Origin: Salinimicrobium sp. TH3
GTDB taxonomy: Bacteria > Bacteroidota > Bacteroidia > Flavobacteriales > Flavobacteriaceae
DNA length: 64,000 bases
Reading direction: 5' to 3'
NCBI RefSeq assembly: GCF_026676115.1
Contig: NZ_JAPONB010000002.1
Coordinates: 186,001-250,000 of the forward strand
Positions 53,545 to 63,323 of the stretch are shown one piece after another. Below the pieces are notes generated by a model. It searched no databases. It had not been told where the DNA came from and saw only the letters and a list, made by a program, of their open reading frames with translations. How positions within the stretch are numbered: the first letter of the stretch is position 1; every line of letters starts with the position of its first letter. The position numbers were made by a program, and so were the translations under genes.

Positions 53545-55947
53545 CTAAAAAGAGTACTGCAACGCCAAAATTAGATTTCTTCCTGCTGCAGCAACACCCG
53601 AGGAGTAGGTTCGGTACCTTTGATCGGTGATATTTTCGAGACTGGCCGTCACAACCCACATTTTACCAAGTTGATATTGCGAGCTTAAGTTAATCGTGTA
53701 CCACTCGGGAGCATATGGATCTCCGTTCTCATCCAGAGCGTAGAGATACGCCTTGTCTCTTTCTGAAGGTGCCAACTCTTCGGCATTTATTTCTCCGTTG
53801 TATTCAGTGAAAAGATCGAACCTAAGGTTATTGTTTTCCCAAACCAGGTGGACATTCCCGAAAAATGGTGCAGCATGACGCAAAGGAGCCGTGGTACCAT
53901 CATCCTGCTCCTCTTCTCCTTCTGTAACACTTATTTGAGTTGTTAATTTTAATTGTTCTGAAAACCTGATTTTTGCCCCGGCCTCAAAACCATACACGCG
54001 AGCCCGTGCTGAATTCTGAATAGCCTGCACCCGGCTCGGTTCTCCACGATAAATAATGGTTGTCTCCCCGTTGAGATCAAAATCCCTGCGCACTAAAGCA
54101 TCTTCGAGAAGCGTGTAATAACCCGCAAGATCCACCTGCACTACCCGATCAAAATTAAGCCGAAGCCCAAGTTCTGCATTATATGCTTTTTCGGGTTCAA
54201 GATTAGGATTGGGAATGACCACCAGGCCGGGCGCCGAATCAAATATTTTACCTACGTCATCTATGTTCGGCGCTCTAAAGGCAGTAGAAAAATTTAGTTG
54301 CCATCCAAAAATGTCATTTGGCTGCCAGTTTAATCCGGCACTTCCGGTTAGGGCACCTGTTCGCAGATTAGCATCTGAAAAAGGGAAATCATAGGTATCT
54401 TCATCAAACGTGGCATCCAGCAAAATATAATTATACCGTGCTCCGGTTTGCAGCGTAAGTTCGGGGTTTAATTCCCACTGAAAATTGCTGTATGCAGCCA
54501 AAGATTCCCACGAAGAATTATCGGGATATCTGGAAGCGCCGGGAATGGTCTCTCCCGTTACAATATTTTGTTCGCTTCCGGCTGAATTAACCCGGTTGAA
54601 AACGCATTCTCCTCCATAAAAAAGGCTGCTTTTCCTGAATTTTTTCTCAAAATCCAGGTTCAAAGAATAGGCATTCACCTTTTCCCTGGTATGAAAAAGC
54701 ACCTCCTCACCGTATCCTCTGTCATTTCGGCTTTCTTCAAAATACTGGTAGGCGGCGGTAAACTTTGCCTCATCATAAAATCTCCCATTCCCCACTTTGT
54801 CCAGCTGCAAATTCGTTTGCAGCCATTCCTGCGGGCCGTAATACCATTCAGCAGCACGTAGAACTCCGTCGCGTTTGCGGTAGAGCCGGTCATAGCGTGG
54901 AAAGTTGGAAGTTGTTGAGTAAATAATTCCGAGGGAAAAATCGTATTCCTCGGTGGGTTTAAATCTTATTTTTTGAAGCAGGTTGAGCTGCTCATATCCC
55001 GTAGGTTTTTGAACTTCTGGATCTTCATTCTTTACCATATAGTCCCGGCCATCCCTTCGTATGGAATAATCTGGCCGCAAATATTCTTCGGGACCATGAC
55101 TCCCCATGCTCATATGCCCAAAATCTGAATAGGAAGCACTGGTTAAAAAAGCCCATTCCCTGCTCCCGTAGGAAATATCAAAATGGCCGGTTTTTTCTTC
55201 ATTGGCCGTGGCATAACGGGTGTAAGCCCTTCCGGAAAAATTGCCGCCCTTTGCTACCGAAAAAGCCGGAGTAAGCGTGAAAAAGTTGATAACACCACCA
55301 ATTGCGTCACTCCCAAAAATGATAGAACCGGGGCCTAAAACCACTTCGGTCCGCTCTACCGAAAGTGGATCGATAGAAATTACATTCTGCACATTTCCTC
55401 CCCTAAAGATGGCAGTATTCATACGAACCCCGTCTACAGTAATCAATAACCTGTTGGTAGCAAAACCTCTAATCATGGGGCTTCCACCACCCAGCTGACT
55501 TTTCTGAATATAGACCTGCCCCGTACTTTCCAGCAAATCGGCCGAAGTCTGGGGAGCCGAGGACAAAACTTCCTTTTGATTGATGGTAACCACCTTTTGA
55601 GGAACAAGTTTTCTATCCTGTTCAAATCTAGAAACTGAAAGTACTACTTCATTAAGCTCATTCTTGGTTGGCTCCAGATAGATCTTATTACCGCGGTGGA
55701 GGATCTGCCTTTTGGTGGCATGAAATTCTGCATGGGAGATATGCCTGAAGAAAATTATTTCCCCGGAAGAAAACACCGAAAGATTAGCTTCTCCATCAAA
55801 ACCTGTGAGCAGGCTTTTGGATTTATCCTTATTAAAAACAGCAACATTAAAAATAGGTTGCCCGCTTTCCTTGTCAAGAACGACAATCTCCTGGGCCGAA
55901 GAAATAGCAAAGAACAGGAATAGGAGAAGACTTGAAAACAGCCGCAT
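53545..55947 (-). CDS. TonB-dependent receptor coupled to recO
   Basis: This 800-aa outer-membrane receptor has a signal peptide (cleavage after AISSAQ), a short carboxypeptidase-like region, plug (GGGSPMIRGFATNRLLITVDG; GPGSIIFGSDAIGGVINFFT given in parts) and barrel ending LILALQYSF. The plug with MIRGFATNRLLITVDGVRMN is like FyuA/BtuB-type siderophore or heme receptors. It shares its ATG with the recO stop (TAATG), so translation is coupled. The substrate is unknown; iron or heme is only a guess. Confidence 0.9.
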   Translation of the reverse strand: MRLFSSLLLFLFFAISSAQEIVVLDKESGQPIFNVAVFNKDKSKSLLTGFDGEANLSVFSSGEIIFFRHISHAEFHATKRQILHRGNKIYLEPTKNELNEVVLSVSRFEQDRKLVPQKVVTINQKEVLSSAPQTSADLLESTGQVYIQKSQLGGGSPMIRGFATNRLLITVDGVRMNTAIFRGGNVQNVISIDPLSVERTEVVLGPGSIIFGSDAIGGVINFFTLTPAFSVAKGGNFSGRAYTRYATANEEKTGHFDISYGSREWAFLTSASYSDFGHMSMGSHGPEEYLRPDYSIRRDGRDYMVKNEDPEVQKPTGYEQLNLLQKIRFKPTEEYDFSLGIIYSTTSNFPRYDRLYRKRDGVLRAAEWYYGPQEWLQTNLQLDKVGNGRFYDEAKFTAAYQYFEESRNDRGYGEEVLFHTREKVNAYSLNLDFEKKFRKSSLFYGGECVFNRVNSAGSEQNIVTGETIPGASRYPDNSSWESLAAYSNFQWELNPELTLQTGARYNYILLDATFDEDTYDFPFSDANLRTGALTGSAGLNWQPNDIFGWQLNFSTAFRAPNIDDVGKIFDSAPGLVVIPNPNLEPEKAYNAELGLRLNFDRVVQVDLAGYYTLLEDALVRRDFDLNGETTIIYRGEPSRVQAIQNSARARVYGFEAGAKIRFSEQLKLTTQISVTEGEEEQDDGTTAPLRHAAPFFGNVHLVWENNNLRFDLFTEYNGEINAEELAPSERDKAYLYALDENGDPYAPEWYTINLSSQYQLGKMWVVTASLENITDQRYRTYSSGVAAAGRNLILALQYSF

Positions 55948-56666
55948 TAATTGTAAATTTCGTTCAAGACCGCAAGAGATTTAGGCTTATGAAAACCCTG
56001 AAGATGAATTTCATAATATTTCAGGATCATAAGTAAAAATCCAGAGCGTGTCGTCTGGTTTAATTTGATAGCAGCAAGTTCATCAAAGTCTGTGCCCAAT
56101 AGTCGCTGTAAAAGCACAACATTCTCATCATTTATGCAGTCGGGATTGGTCTCCACATCCTGAAAAGTCCCGTCTACAAGGTTAAAAACAGGCGCATCCT
56201 GCTGAGAATCATCGGGATAAAACCCAAGGTAACGGGTAAGCTTCAGCAGGAAAAGCAGGTGAAAATTTCCTGTTTTTTCATGCGTATCAAACCATTCAAG
56301 ACTGGCCTCCACATAGTCGTAAAGGGCAGGATTTGCTTCCTCTTCTTTTACAGCATTCCGCAGCACTTCAGAAAGGAACATCACCACGGTAGATTTCACA
56401 ACATTGGTGTGCAGGCTTTGGTATACAATTCCCAGTTTTGCCTCTTTCATGTACTCCAGGGCACCTTTGTCTTTATGACTGGCGACAATCTCCAGCTGCG
56501 TCAACGGCTGGAAAAGCGAGGCTTTAATTTTTCCTTTTTTGGACTTTAGAACACCCCGAAGAAGATAAGTTTTTAATCCGCTTTTTTGAGTGAAGCATTT
56601 GACAATAAGGTCAGCTTCCCCGTATTTTAAAGCACTAAAGACTATACCCTTGGTAGTGATCAACAT
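55947..56666 (-). CDS. recO: DNA repair protein RecO
   Basis: RecO helps load RecA on SSB-coated single-stranded DNA in the RecFOR pathway. The protein has 239 aa, with an N-terminal OB fold (MLITTKGIVFSALKYGEADL and KTYLLRGVLKSKKGKIK) and a helical C-terminal part. A CxxC zinc site is not visible, as in other Bacteroidota RecO. It is the first gene of a two-gene unit with the TonB receptor, an unusual pairing. Confidence 0.92.
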   Translation of the reverse strand: MLITTKGIVFSALKYGEADLIVKCFTQKSGLKTYLLRGVLKSKKGKIKASLFQPLTQLEIVASHKDKGALEYMKEAKLGIVYQSLHTNVVKSTVVMFLSEVLRNAVKEEEANPALYDYVEASLEWFDTHEKTGNFHLLFLLKLTRYLGFYPDDSQQDAPVFNLVDGTFQDVETNPDCINDENVVLLQRLLGTDFDELAAIKLNQTTRSGFLLMILKYYEIHLQGFHKPKSLAVLNEIYN

Positions 56667-56808
56667 TTAATAAAACTGTTTTTTATACTGAATTTAATAT
56701 GCTTCAAAAATGCCATTTTTTAGCAGTAAAATTTCTGATGTATAATCTTCCAAAATAGGCGTTCTAAATAATTATTCTTCCGAAGCAATAAATGTAGGTC
56801 AAAAATAG

Positions 56809-56832
56809 AAAAAGCCGCAAATGCGGCTTTTT
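56809..56832 (-). terminator. terminator after gdhA
   Basis: AAAAAGCCGCA and TGCGGCTTTTT are perfect 11-bp complements around a short loop. It ends the gdhA transcript. Confidence 0.85.
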
Positions 56833-56854
56833 CAGAAATTATTTCAGCAGAAGT

Positions 56855-58231
<1,377 letters not shown>

Positions 58232-58243
58232 TACGATTCGTTG

Positions 58244-58251
58244 CAAATATA
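58244..58251 (-). promoter_or_regulatory. -7 element TATATTTG before gdhA
   Basis: CAAATATA on the plus strand reads TATATTTG on the minus strand, 49 nt before the gdhA start. Confidence 0.5.
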
Positions 58252-58351
58252 CATTATCTGCAAAATTTAGCCTTAAAATATTTGTTATTCCTTTTATAAT
58301 TAATCATTTTCTGAAAGGCCCATAATTCCCAGTTTCTTTAGGATGTTTTTA

Positions 58352-58359
58352 TATATTTG
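58352..58359 (+). promoter_or_regulatory. -7 element TATATTTG
   Basis: This TAnnTTTG match lies 20 nt before the ATG at 58380. Confidence 0.5.
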
Positions 58360-58379
58360 CTAAGATACGAGATTCTCCT

Positions 58380-59156
58380 ATGGCCAACATTTTCAAAACT
58401 TTAATGCTGAGTTACCTGCTTTTTTTCTTCGGAAAAATTGACTCTCATGCACAGGTTGGAATGGTGGGCCAGGAAATAGGAATCGTTGCCGGTCCTGTAG
58501 CCTATTTCACAGATTATGGTTTGCGCTGGAATCTCGAAACCAATTCTTCAAATGTTGGCCTTGGTGTAGGATTGGTCTACTATCTCAACTTTGCATATAG
58601 AGCAGATTGTGACTGCTATGCCCGGTACAGCTATTTTAACGATCATTTTAGAATTAGGGCAGAGCTGGATTACCATGAAGGACAATTGAACCATTTTGGA
58701 AAAATAGCTCAAAAGAAAACTACAGGAGGGGAGCAGCTTCGTAGCATGATAGGACAGGCAAAGGTATATGAGATTGGGGCGCATTTAGAATACTATCCTT
58801 TGAGCATAAGAGACTATACTGCGTTTGCTTATCCTATCGCCCCATACGTTAGCCTTGGTTTTAATTTTGTTGGTTATGATCCAAATACTTATTCCACCCT
58901 TGGACCTTTAGAAGATCACACCTTCCATACTTTTGTAGGTTATGTAGACCAGGAAGCAGGTTCCACATGGTCTGTAGTGGCAGGGGCAGGAATGCGTTAC
59001 AAGCTCAACGTTAGTAGTGATCTTGTCATGAATATGCAGTGGAGGTACTATGATACAGATTGGCTGGACGGCCTGGATCACGATAACCCACAGAACAAGT
59101 TTAATGATATGATGTTCTGGCTAAACTTTGGGTACATCTACTATCTGAATTTCTAA
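58380..59156 (+). CDS. putative outer-membrane beta-barrel protein
   Basis: This 258-aa protein has a signal peptide (cleavage near SHAQ). The mature part is aromatic and glycine-rich with alternating strands (GLGVGLVYYLNFAYRADCDC, PYVSLGFNFVGYDP) and ends WLNFGYIYYLNF with a terminal Phe, like a small outer-membrane barrel. It resembles a flavobacterial family that I recall as THC0290_0291, but I cannot confirm this. Unusual are the cysteines in ADCDCYARY. It is divergent from gdhA. Confidence 0.65.
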   Translation: MANIFKTLMLSYLLFFFGKIDSHAQVGMVGQEIGIVAGPVAYFTDYGLRWNLETNSSNVGLGVGLVYYLNFAYRADCDCYARYSYFNDHFRIRAELDYHEGQLNHFGKIAQKKTTGGEQLRSMIGQAKVYEIGAHLEYYPLSIRDYTAFAYPIAPYVSLGFNFVGYDPNTYSTLGPLEDHTFHTFVGYVDQEAGSTWSVVAGAGMRYKLNVSSDLVMNMQWRYYDTDWLDGLDHDNPQNKFNDMMFWLNFGYIYYLNF

Positions 59157-59174
59157 ATCTTTGTTGCCTGGGAA

Positions 59175-59432
59175 AGAACCAAGATCGCTGCGCTTCTAGA
59201 ATCAAGAACCAAGACTTGTTTTCAGGTATTTGACTCTTAACAGTACACAACTCATCTTTATAATCAAAAAGGGATAAATCGGCAAACCACCCCCCTATAG
59301 CTCGAGAAACAACTTCAACCTCGTTGTTTACGTGGCTTTTCCAGATATCAAATTATTTTTATCGGACAACAATGTTTCTAAATTAAACAGTAGTTGGTAG
59401 ACTTGAGTCGGCAGACTTTAGACTAGAGATGA
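59175..59432. repeat. heptad arrays at both ends of a convergent spacer
   Basis: The 334-nt spacer 59157-59490 has no gene. At its left are 7-bp units related to AGAACCA (59175-59218; AGAATCA, AGAACCA, AGACTTG), and at its right six heptads (59391-59432: TAGTTGG, TAGACTT, GAGTCGG, CAGACTT, TAGACTA, GAGATGA). The arms are not clearly complementary. The middle shows nothing that I can name. Confidence 0.5.
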
Positions 59433-59490
59433 AATTGTAAAGCCCCTGAAATATCTTCCAAAGCACCTTCTAAAATGCCATTTTTGATGC

Positions 59491-60633
59491 TTATTCCAAA
59501 GCCTGTTTCAGGTCATTGAGGAGATCCTCCTCATCTTCGATCCCCACACTTAGCCTGATCAACGAATCCACAATTCCAGTCTTCTCCCTTTCTTCCTTTG
59601 GAATAGAGGCATGGGTCATGGTCGCAGGATGACCTGCCAAAGATTCCACTCCTCCCAAAGATTCGGCAAGCGTGAATACCTTCAGTTTTTCTACAAAAGA
59701 AACCGCACTTTCCAAAGTCCCTTCGGCAGTGGTTAATGACACCATTCCACCAAAACCACTCATTTGCTTTTTCACAACCTCATGATTAGGATGATCTTCG
59801 AAACCCGGCCAGTACACCTTGTCAACTTTTGGATGATCCTTAAGAAACCGGGCTACTGCTTCGCCATTTTCGCAATGCCGTTGCATACGAAGGTGCAGGG
59901 TTTTTATTCCTCTTAAAACCAGGAAACAGTCCTGAGGTCCGGGAACTGCACCACTGGCCTTTTGTATGAAGTAAAGTCTTTCCGCCAGTTTCTGGTCATT
60001 AACTACCAGGCTTCCCAATACTACATCACTATGACCTCCAAGATATTTTGTAGCACTGTGCATCACAATATCTGCCCCTAATTCTAGTGGCCGTTGCAGG
60101 TAAGCAGTAGCAAAAGTATTATCTACTGCAAGCAACAGGTTGTATTTTTTCGCAACACGAGACATAGCTTCGATGTCGATAATATTCATCATTGGATTGG
60201 TTGGAGTTTCTACCCAAATCATCTTTGTATTCTCATTTATATACTGCTCCACCTCCCCTGCATTTTCCATGCTCACAAACCGAAATTTAATTCCGAAATC
60301 CTGGAATATTTTTGTGAACAACCTGTAAGAACCTCCATAAAGATCATTGGTAGAAATGATCTCATCGCCACTTTTGAATAATTTGAGCACCGCATCAATG
60401 GCCGCAAGCCCAGACCCAAAGCCAAGGCCGAATTTTCCATTCTCGATACTGGCGAGGGATCTTTCTAATGCAGCCCGGGTAGGATTTCCGCTTCGGGAAT
60501 ATTCGAATCCTTTGTGCCCGCCCGGAGTTGATTGTTTATATGTGCTGGTTTGATATATTGGAGGCATTACAGATTCAAAAGCAGGATCGGTATCATGCTG
60601 GCCACCATGAATGGTCTTTGTATTAAACTTCAT
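59491..60633 (-). CDS. metB: cystathionine gamma-synthase
   Basis: This PLP enzyme of the Cys/Met metabolism family joins cysteine to an activated homoserine to form cystathionine. The protein has 380 aa. The PLP lysine is K196 in MHSATKYLGGHSD, with YSRSGNPTRAALE and GPQDCFLVLRG as further motifs. Gamma-lyase or O-acetylhomoserine sulfhydrylase forms are close relatives, so gamma-synthase is the best but not exclusive call. A palindrome ATTTTGGGCTTTCCCAAAAT lies at 60671-60690 in the promoter region shared with the divergent lipoprotein gene. Confidence 0.88.
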   Translation of the reverse strand: MKFNTKTIHGGQHDTDPAFESVMPPIYQTSTYKQSTPGGHKGFEYSRSGNPTRAALERSLASIENGKFGLGFGSGLAAIDAVLKLFKSGDEIISTNDLYGGSYRLFTKIFQDFGIKFRFVSMENAGEVEQYINENTKMIWVETPTNPMMNIIDIEAMSRVAKKYNLLLAVDNTFATAYLQRPLELGADIVMHSATKYLGGHSDVVLGSLVVNDQKLAERLYFIQKASGAVPGPQDCFLVLRGIKTLHLRMQRHCENGEAVARFLKDHPKVDKVYWPGFEDHPNHEVVKKQMSGFGGMVSLTTAEGTLESAVSFVEKLKVFTLAESLGGVESLAGHPATMTHASIPKEEREKTGIVDSLIRLSVGIEDEEDLLNDLKQALE

Positions 60634-60670
60634 TTTTTAGACTTTATTTAAGATATAAATGTAACATTCG

Positions 60671-60690
60671 ATTTTGGGCTTTCCCAAAAT
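60671..60690. promoter_or_regulatory. palindrome in the metB divergent promoter
   Basis: ATTTTGGG and CCCAAAAT are perfect 8-bp complements around a 4-nt spacer, 38 nt upstream of metB and 39 nt upstream of the lipoprotein gene. It could be an operator. Confidence 0.4.
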
Positions 60691-60728
60691 AGCCCGTACC
60701 TTTCAGATCAGTTTAACAGTAACCATTT

Positions 60729-61505
60729 ATGTCCCGCAAAGTTTTATGCCTGTTGTTGCTCGTGATCGTTTTTTCAAGCTGCAAAAAAGACAAAGAAGAA
60801 GAAAAAGAAGAAACACCGGTATCACTGAGATTTGAAAAAGAGAGCCTGGTAAAAAAAGCGGGAGAAAATTGTGACACGGCCGATTATGATTGTTCCATTA
60901 TCGCACTTGATGTTGTAAGGGCTGCGGGTGCTTCGGAAGTTTCTAAAAAGATCAATCGCAACCTTGATGAACATCTCATAAGACTCATCTCAACCCAGGA
61001 AAACCCGGCTATCTTGACGCTCGAAGAACTTTCAGAAAAGTTCCTTGCTGATTACCGCGAGGCAGCCGAAAATTTTTCTGAAGAACCACCATGGGAGGCT
61101 TACGTGGATGAAAAAGTATACCTGCTTAGTGACAGCCTGGTTTCAATTGGGATAACTACTGAAATTTTTAGCGGAGGAGCCCACGGATATAAAACCCTTA
61201 CCTTTCTTAACTTCGATCCCACCAGCGGAAAAATTCTCTCCAAACAAGACATTTTTGAAAAGGATTTCATCTCTTTTGTCGAAGAAAAATTCCGGAAGGA
61301 GCAAGGAATACCCGAGGATGAGAACATTAACAGCACCGGCTTCTGGTTTAAAAATGAGACCTTCAACCTTCCAGAGAACATTGGGTTTTCAAATGATAAA
61401 GTAGTATTGGTCTACAACTCCTACGAGATCGCTCCCTATGCAGCCGGAGATATTGTAATGGAAATTCCGCTTGAGGAAGTGCGGCCTTTCATAAGGATTG
61501 AATAA
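60729..61505 (+). CDS. DUF4163/DUF3298 domain lipoprotein
   Basis: This 258-aa exported lipoprotein has lipobox FSSC (Cys18), an acidic linker and a domain of the DUF4163 type followed by DUF3298: ISTQENPAILTLEELSEKF, GGAHGYKTLTFLNFDPTSGK, ILSKQDIFE and a C-terminal VVLVYNSYEIAPYAAGDIV. This architecture is found in RsiV/lysozyme-inhibitor-like extracellular domains, but no enzyme function is known. It begins a run with the ArsC-like gene 9 nt downstream. Confidence 0.85.
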   Translation: MSRKVLCLLLLVIVFSSCKKDKEEEKEETPVSLRFEKESLVKKAGENCDTADYDCSIIALDVVRAAGASEVSKKINRNLDEHLIRLISTQENPAILTLEELSEKFLADYREAAENFSEEPPWEAYVDEKVYLLSDSLVSIGITTEIFSGGAHGYKTLTFLNFDPTSGKILSKQDIFEKDFISFVEEKFRKEQGIPEDENINSTGFWFKNETFNLPENIGFSNDKVVLVYNSYEIAPYAAGDIVMEIPLEEVRPFIRIE

Positions 61506-61514
61506 TTTTACCCA

Positions 61515-61868
61515 ATGAAAAAGATATACTATCTCTCCACCTGTGATACCTGCAAAAGAATCCTGAAAGAACTCGATCCCCCTGCATCTTTTGAAATGCA
61601 GGATATTAAGGACGAACCCATCACTGGGGAACAGTTACAGGAGCTAAAGCACAGAGCCGGAACTTTTGAAGCCCTCTTCAGCAAAAGAGCCAGGCTATAT
61701 AAAGAGCGGGATCTAAAGAACAAGCAGCTTTCTGAAGATGATTACAAAAACCTTCTTTTAGAGCATTATACTTTCCTAAAACGTCCCGTGATCGTCGACG
61801 GCCAGAAGATCTTTATCGGCAATTCCAAAAAGGAGGTCGCTGCCGCAAAAGCTGCTCTCTGTGAATAA
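61515..61868 (+). CDS. ArsC/Spx-like thioredoxin-fold protein
   Basis: This 117-aa protein of the arsenate reductase-like family has a CDTC motif (C10, C13) at the N-terminus, MQDIKDEPITGEQLQELKHR and FLKRPVIVDGQKIFIGNSKK. Real arsenate reductases use a single Cys and have a different basic pocket. It may be a Spx-type regulator or a redox protein; arsenic resistance is not implied. It overlaps the EamA gene start by 8 nt. Confidence 0.85.
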   Translation: MKKIYYLSTCDTCKRILKELDPPASFEMQDIKDEPITGEQLQELKHRAGTFEALFSKRARLYKERDLKNKQLSEDDYKNLLLEHYTFLKRPVIVDGQKIFIGNSKKEVAAAKAALCE

Positions 61869-62754
61869 CAGGCTGCTGGCAATTCTTGCAGCCATTGGCG
61901 CGGGTACTATCTACGGGATCAACCACACTGTAGCTAAAGGTTTAATGCCGGTTTATATCCAGCCTTTCGGATTTATTCTTCTGCGAGTAGCAGGGGCCGC
62001 GATTCTCTTTTGGCTCATAAGCTTTTTAGGGCCAAAGGAGAAGGTTGCCACCAGTGACTGGCCGCGGCTGTTTGGCTGTGCGGTATTGGGAATGTGTATC
62101 AATATGCTGTTTTTCTTCAAAGGCCTTAGTCTTTCCACCCCAATTAACAGTTCGGTAATTACTACAATAACCCCAATAATTGTCCTCGTTTTAGCCGCAC
62201 TCCTCATTAAGGAAAGGATCACTTTGCTTAAAACCTTAGGGATATTAACAGGGCTGGCGGGAGCTCTTGGCCTTATTTTGTTCAGTAGTAATCAGGTACA
62301 GAATGCCCCGAACATTCCGCTGGGAAATCTTCTGGTGCTGGTAAACGCCACTTCTTACGGACTTTACCTTATTCTCGTGAAACCCCTTACTGCCAAATAT
62401 CACCCTTTCACTTTAATGAAATGGCTTTTTTTAATGGCAGTTTTTATAAACCTACCCTTTACCCTTCAGGAATTTACAGAAGTCGACTGGTCCAACCTGC
62501 CCAAAGAGGCCATTTTGGGAATGAGCTTCGTTGTTTTTGGAACCACATTTCTCACTTACCTGTTGAATGTATATGCCTTAAAACAGTTGAGTGCATCAAC
62601 AATTAGTGCATTTGTTTACCTACAACCCTTAATAGCAATTGTATATGCCGTCTCCACGGGAGCCGATTCTCTTAATATGTTGAAAATTGTGGCTGCTCTC
62701 CTTGTCTTCGCGGGAGTTTATATGGTAACCCGAAAACCTAAGCCTGTAGGATAG
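61861..62754 (+). CDS. EamA/DMT-family transporter
   Basis: This 297-aa inner-membrane protein has ten hydrophobic helices and two EamA repeats (the first ending near 145). It would export small metabolites or amino acids, but the substrate is unknown. GTG at 61861 overlaps the ArsC-like gene by 8 nt. It starts MNNRLLAILAAIGAGTIYGI, where the loop HTVAKGLMPVYIQPFGF is typical of this family. The 3' end overlaps the convergent thioesterase gene by 17 nt. Confidence 0.88.
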   Translation: MNNRLLAILAAIGAGTIYGINHTVAKGLMPVYIQPFGFILLRVAGAAILFWLISFLGPKEKVATSDWPRLFGCAVLGMCINMLFFFKGLSLSTPINSSVITTITPIIVLVLAALLIKERITLLKTLGILTGLAGALGLILFSSNQVQNAPNIPLGNLLVLVNATSYGLYLILVKPLTAKYHPFTLMKWLFLMAVFINLPFTLQEFTEVDWSNLPKEAILGMSFVVFGTTFLTYLLNVYALKQLSASTISAFVYLQPLIAIVYAVSTGADSLNMLKIVAALLVFAGVYMVTRKPKPVG

Positions 62755-63232
62755 CAGGATCAATATCTTTAGGTTTCTTGCCGTATCTCCTGGTATCCTC
62801 TTTGGTTAGGACCTTAAAATCTTCGGTGTGATCAAGATGATCAAGACTATCGAAAAGATCTTTTGGAAGACCGGTAAGTTTTCTTTCTTTCAGGTCGATC
62901 CACCCGCCCATCATTTCACAACTTGCAAAATTACGGCCCTTGTGGTCGTAGAAATCATGCACAAACTCGAAGTACATTCCGTCTTCAGAAAGACCTTTTA
63001 GTTTTAGAGTCACTATCACAGGTTTTCCTGCAAAAACTTCTTTAAAATAAGAGATATGTTCGTAAAAAACTACAGGACCAAGGTTGTGCTGCGCCATTTC
63101 TTTATGACCAAACCCATTCTCCATTAGAAAACCCATCCTGGTGTGGCTCATAAAATTTATATACGCAGTATTGGCCAAATGCCTGTTGGCATCAATATCA
63201 CTCCACCTTATCTCAAATTTCTTTTTGTACAT
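62738..63232 (-). CDS. acyl-CoA thioesterase, hotdog fold
   Basis: This 164-aa protein has the hotdog-fold signature FEIRWSDIDANRHLANTAYI, with the 4HBT-type Asp in SDIDANRHL. It would hydrolyse an acyl-CoA or a related thioester, and its chain specificity is unknown. ATG 63232 is chosen over a TTG 6 nt upstream. It converges with the EamA gene and is divergent from the YheT-type gene. A TAAATTTG element lies 24 nt upstream. Confidence 0.88.
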   Translation of the reverse strand: MYKKKFEIRWSDIDANRHLANTAYINFMSHTRMGFLMENGFGHKEMAQHNLGPVVFYEHISYFKEVFAGKPVIVTLKLKGLSEDGMYFEFVHDFYDHKGRNFASCEMMGGWIDLKERKLTGLPKDLFDSLDHLDHTEDFKVLTKEDTRRYGKKPKDIDPAILQA

Positions 63233-63255
63233 ATTCAAATTTTGAGATAAAATTA

Positions 63256-63263
63256 CAAATTTA
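63256..63263 (-). promoter_or_regulatory. -7 element TAAATTTG before the thioesterase
   Basis: CAAATTTA on the plus strand reads TAAATTTG on the minus strand, 24 nt before the start at 63232. Confidence 0.45.
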
Positions 63264-63323
63264 TACTATGCGTGCATAATGAATTTTTCTTTCATTTACG
63301 GTTCTAAAATATAGGTGAGAACC

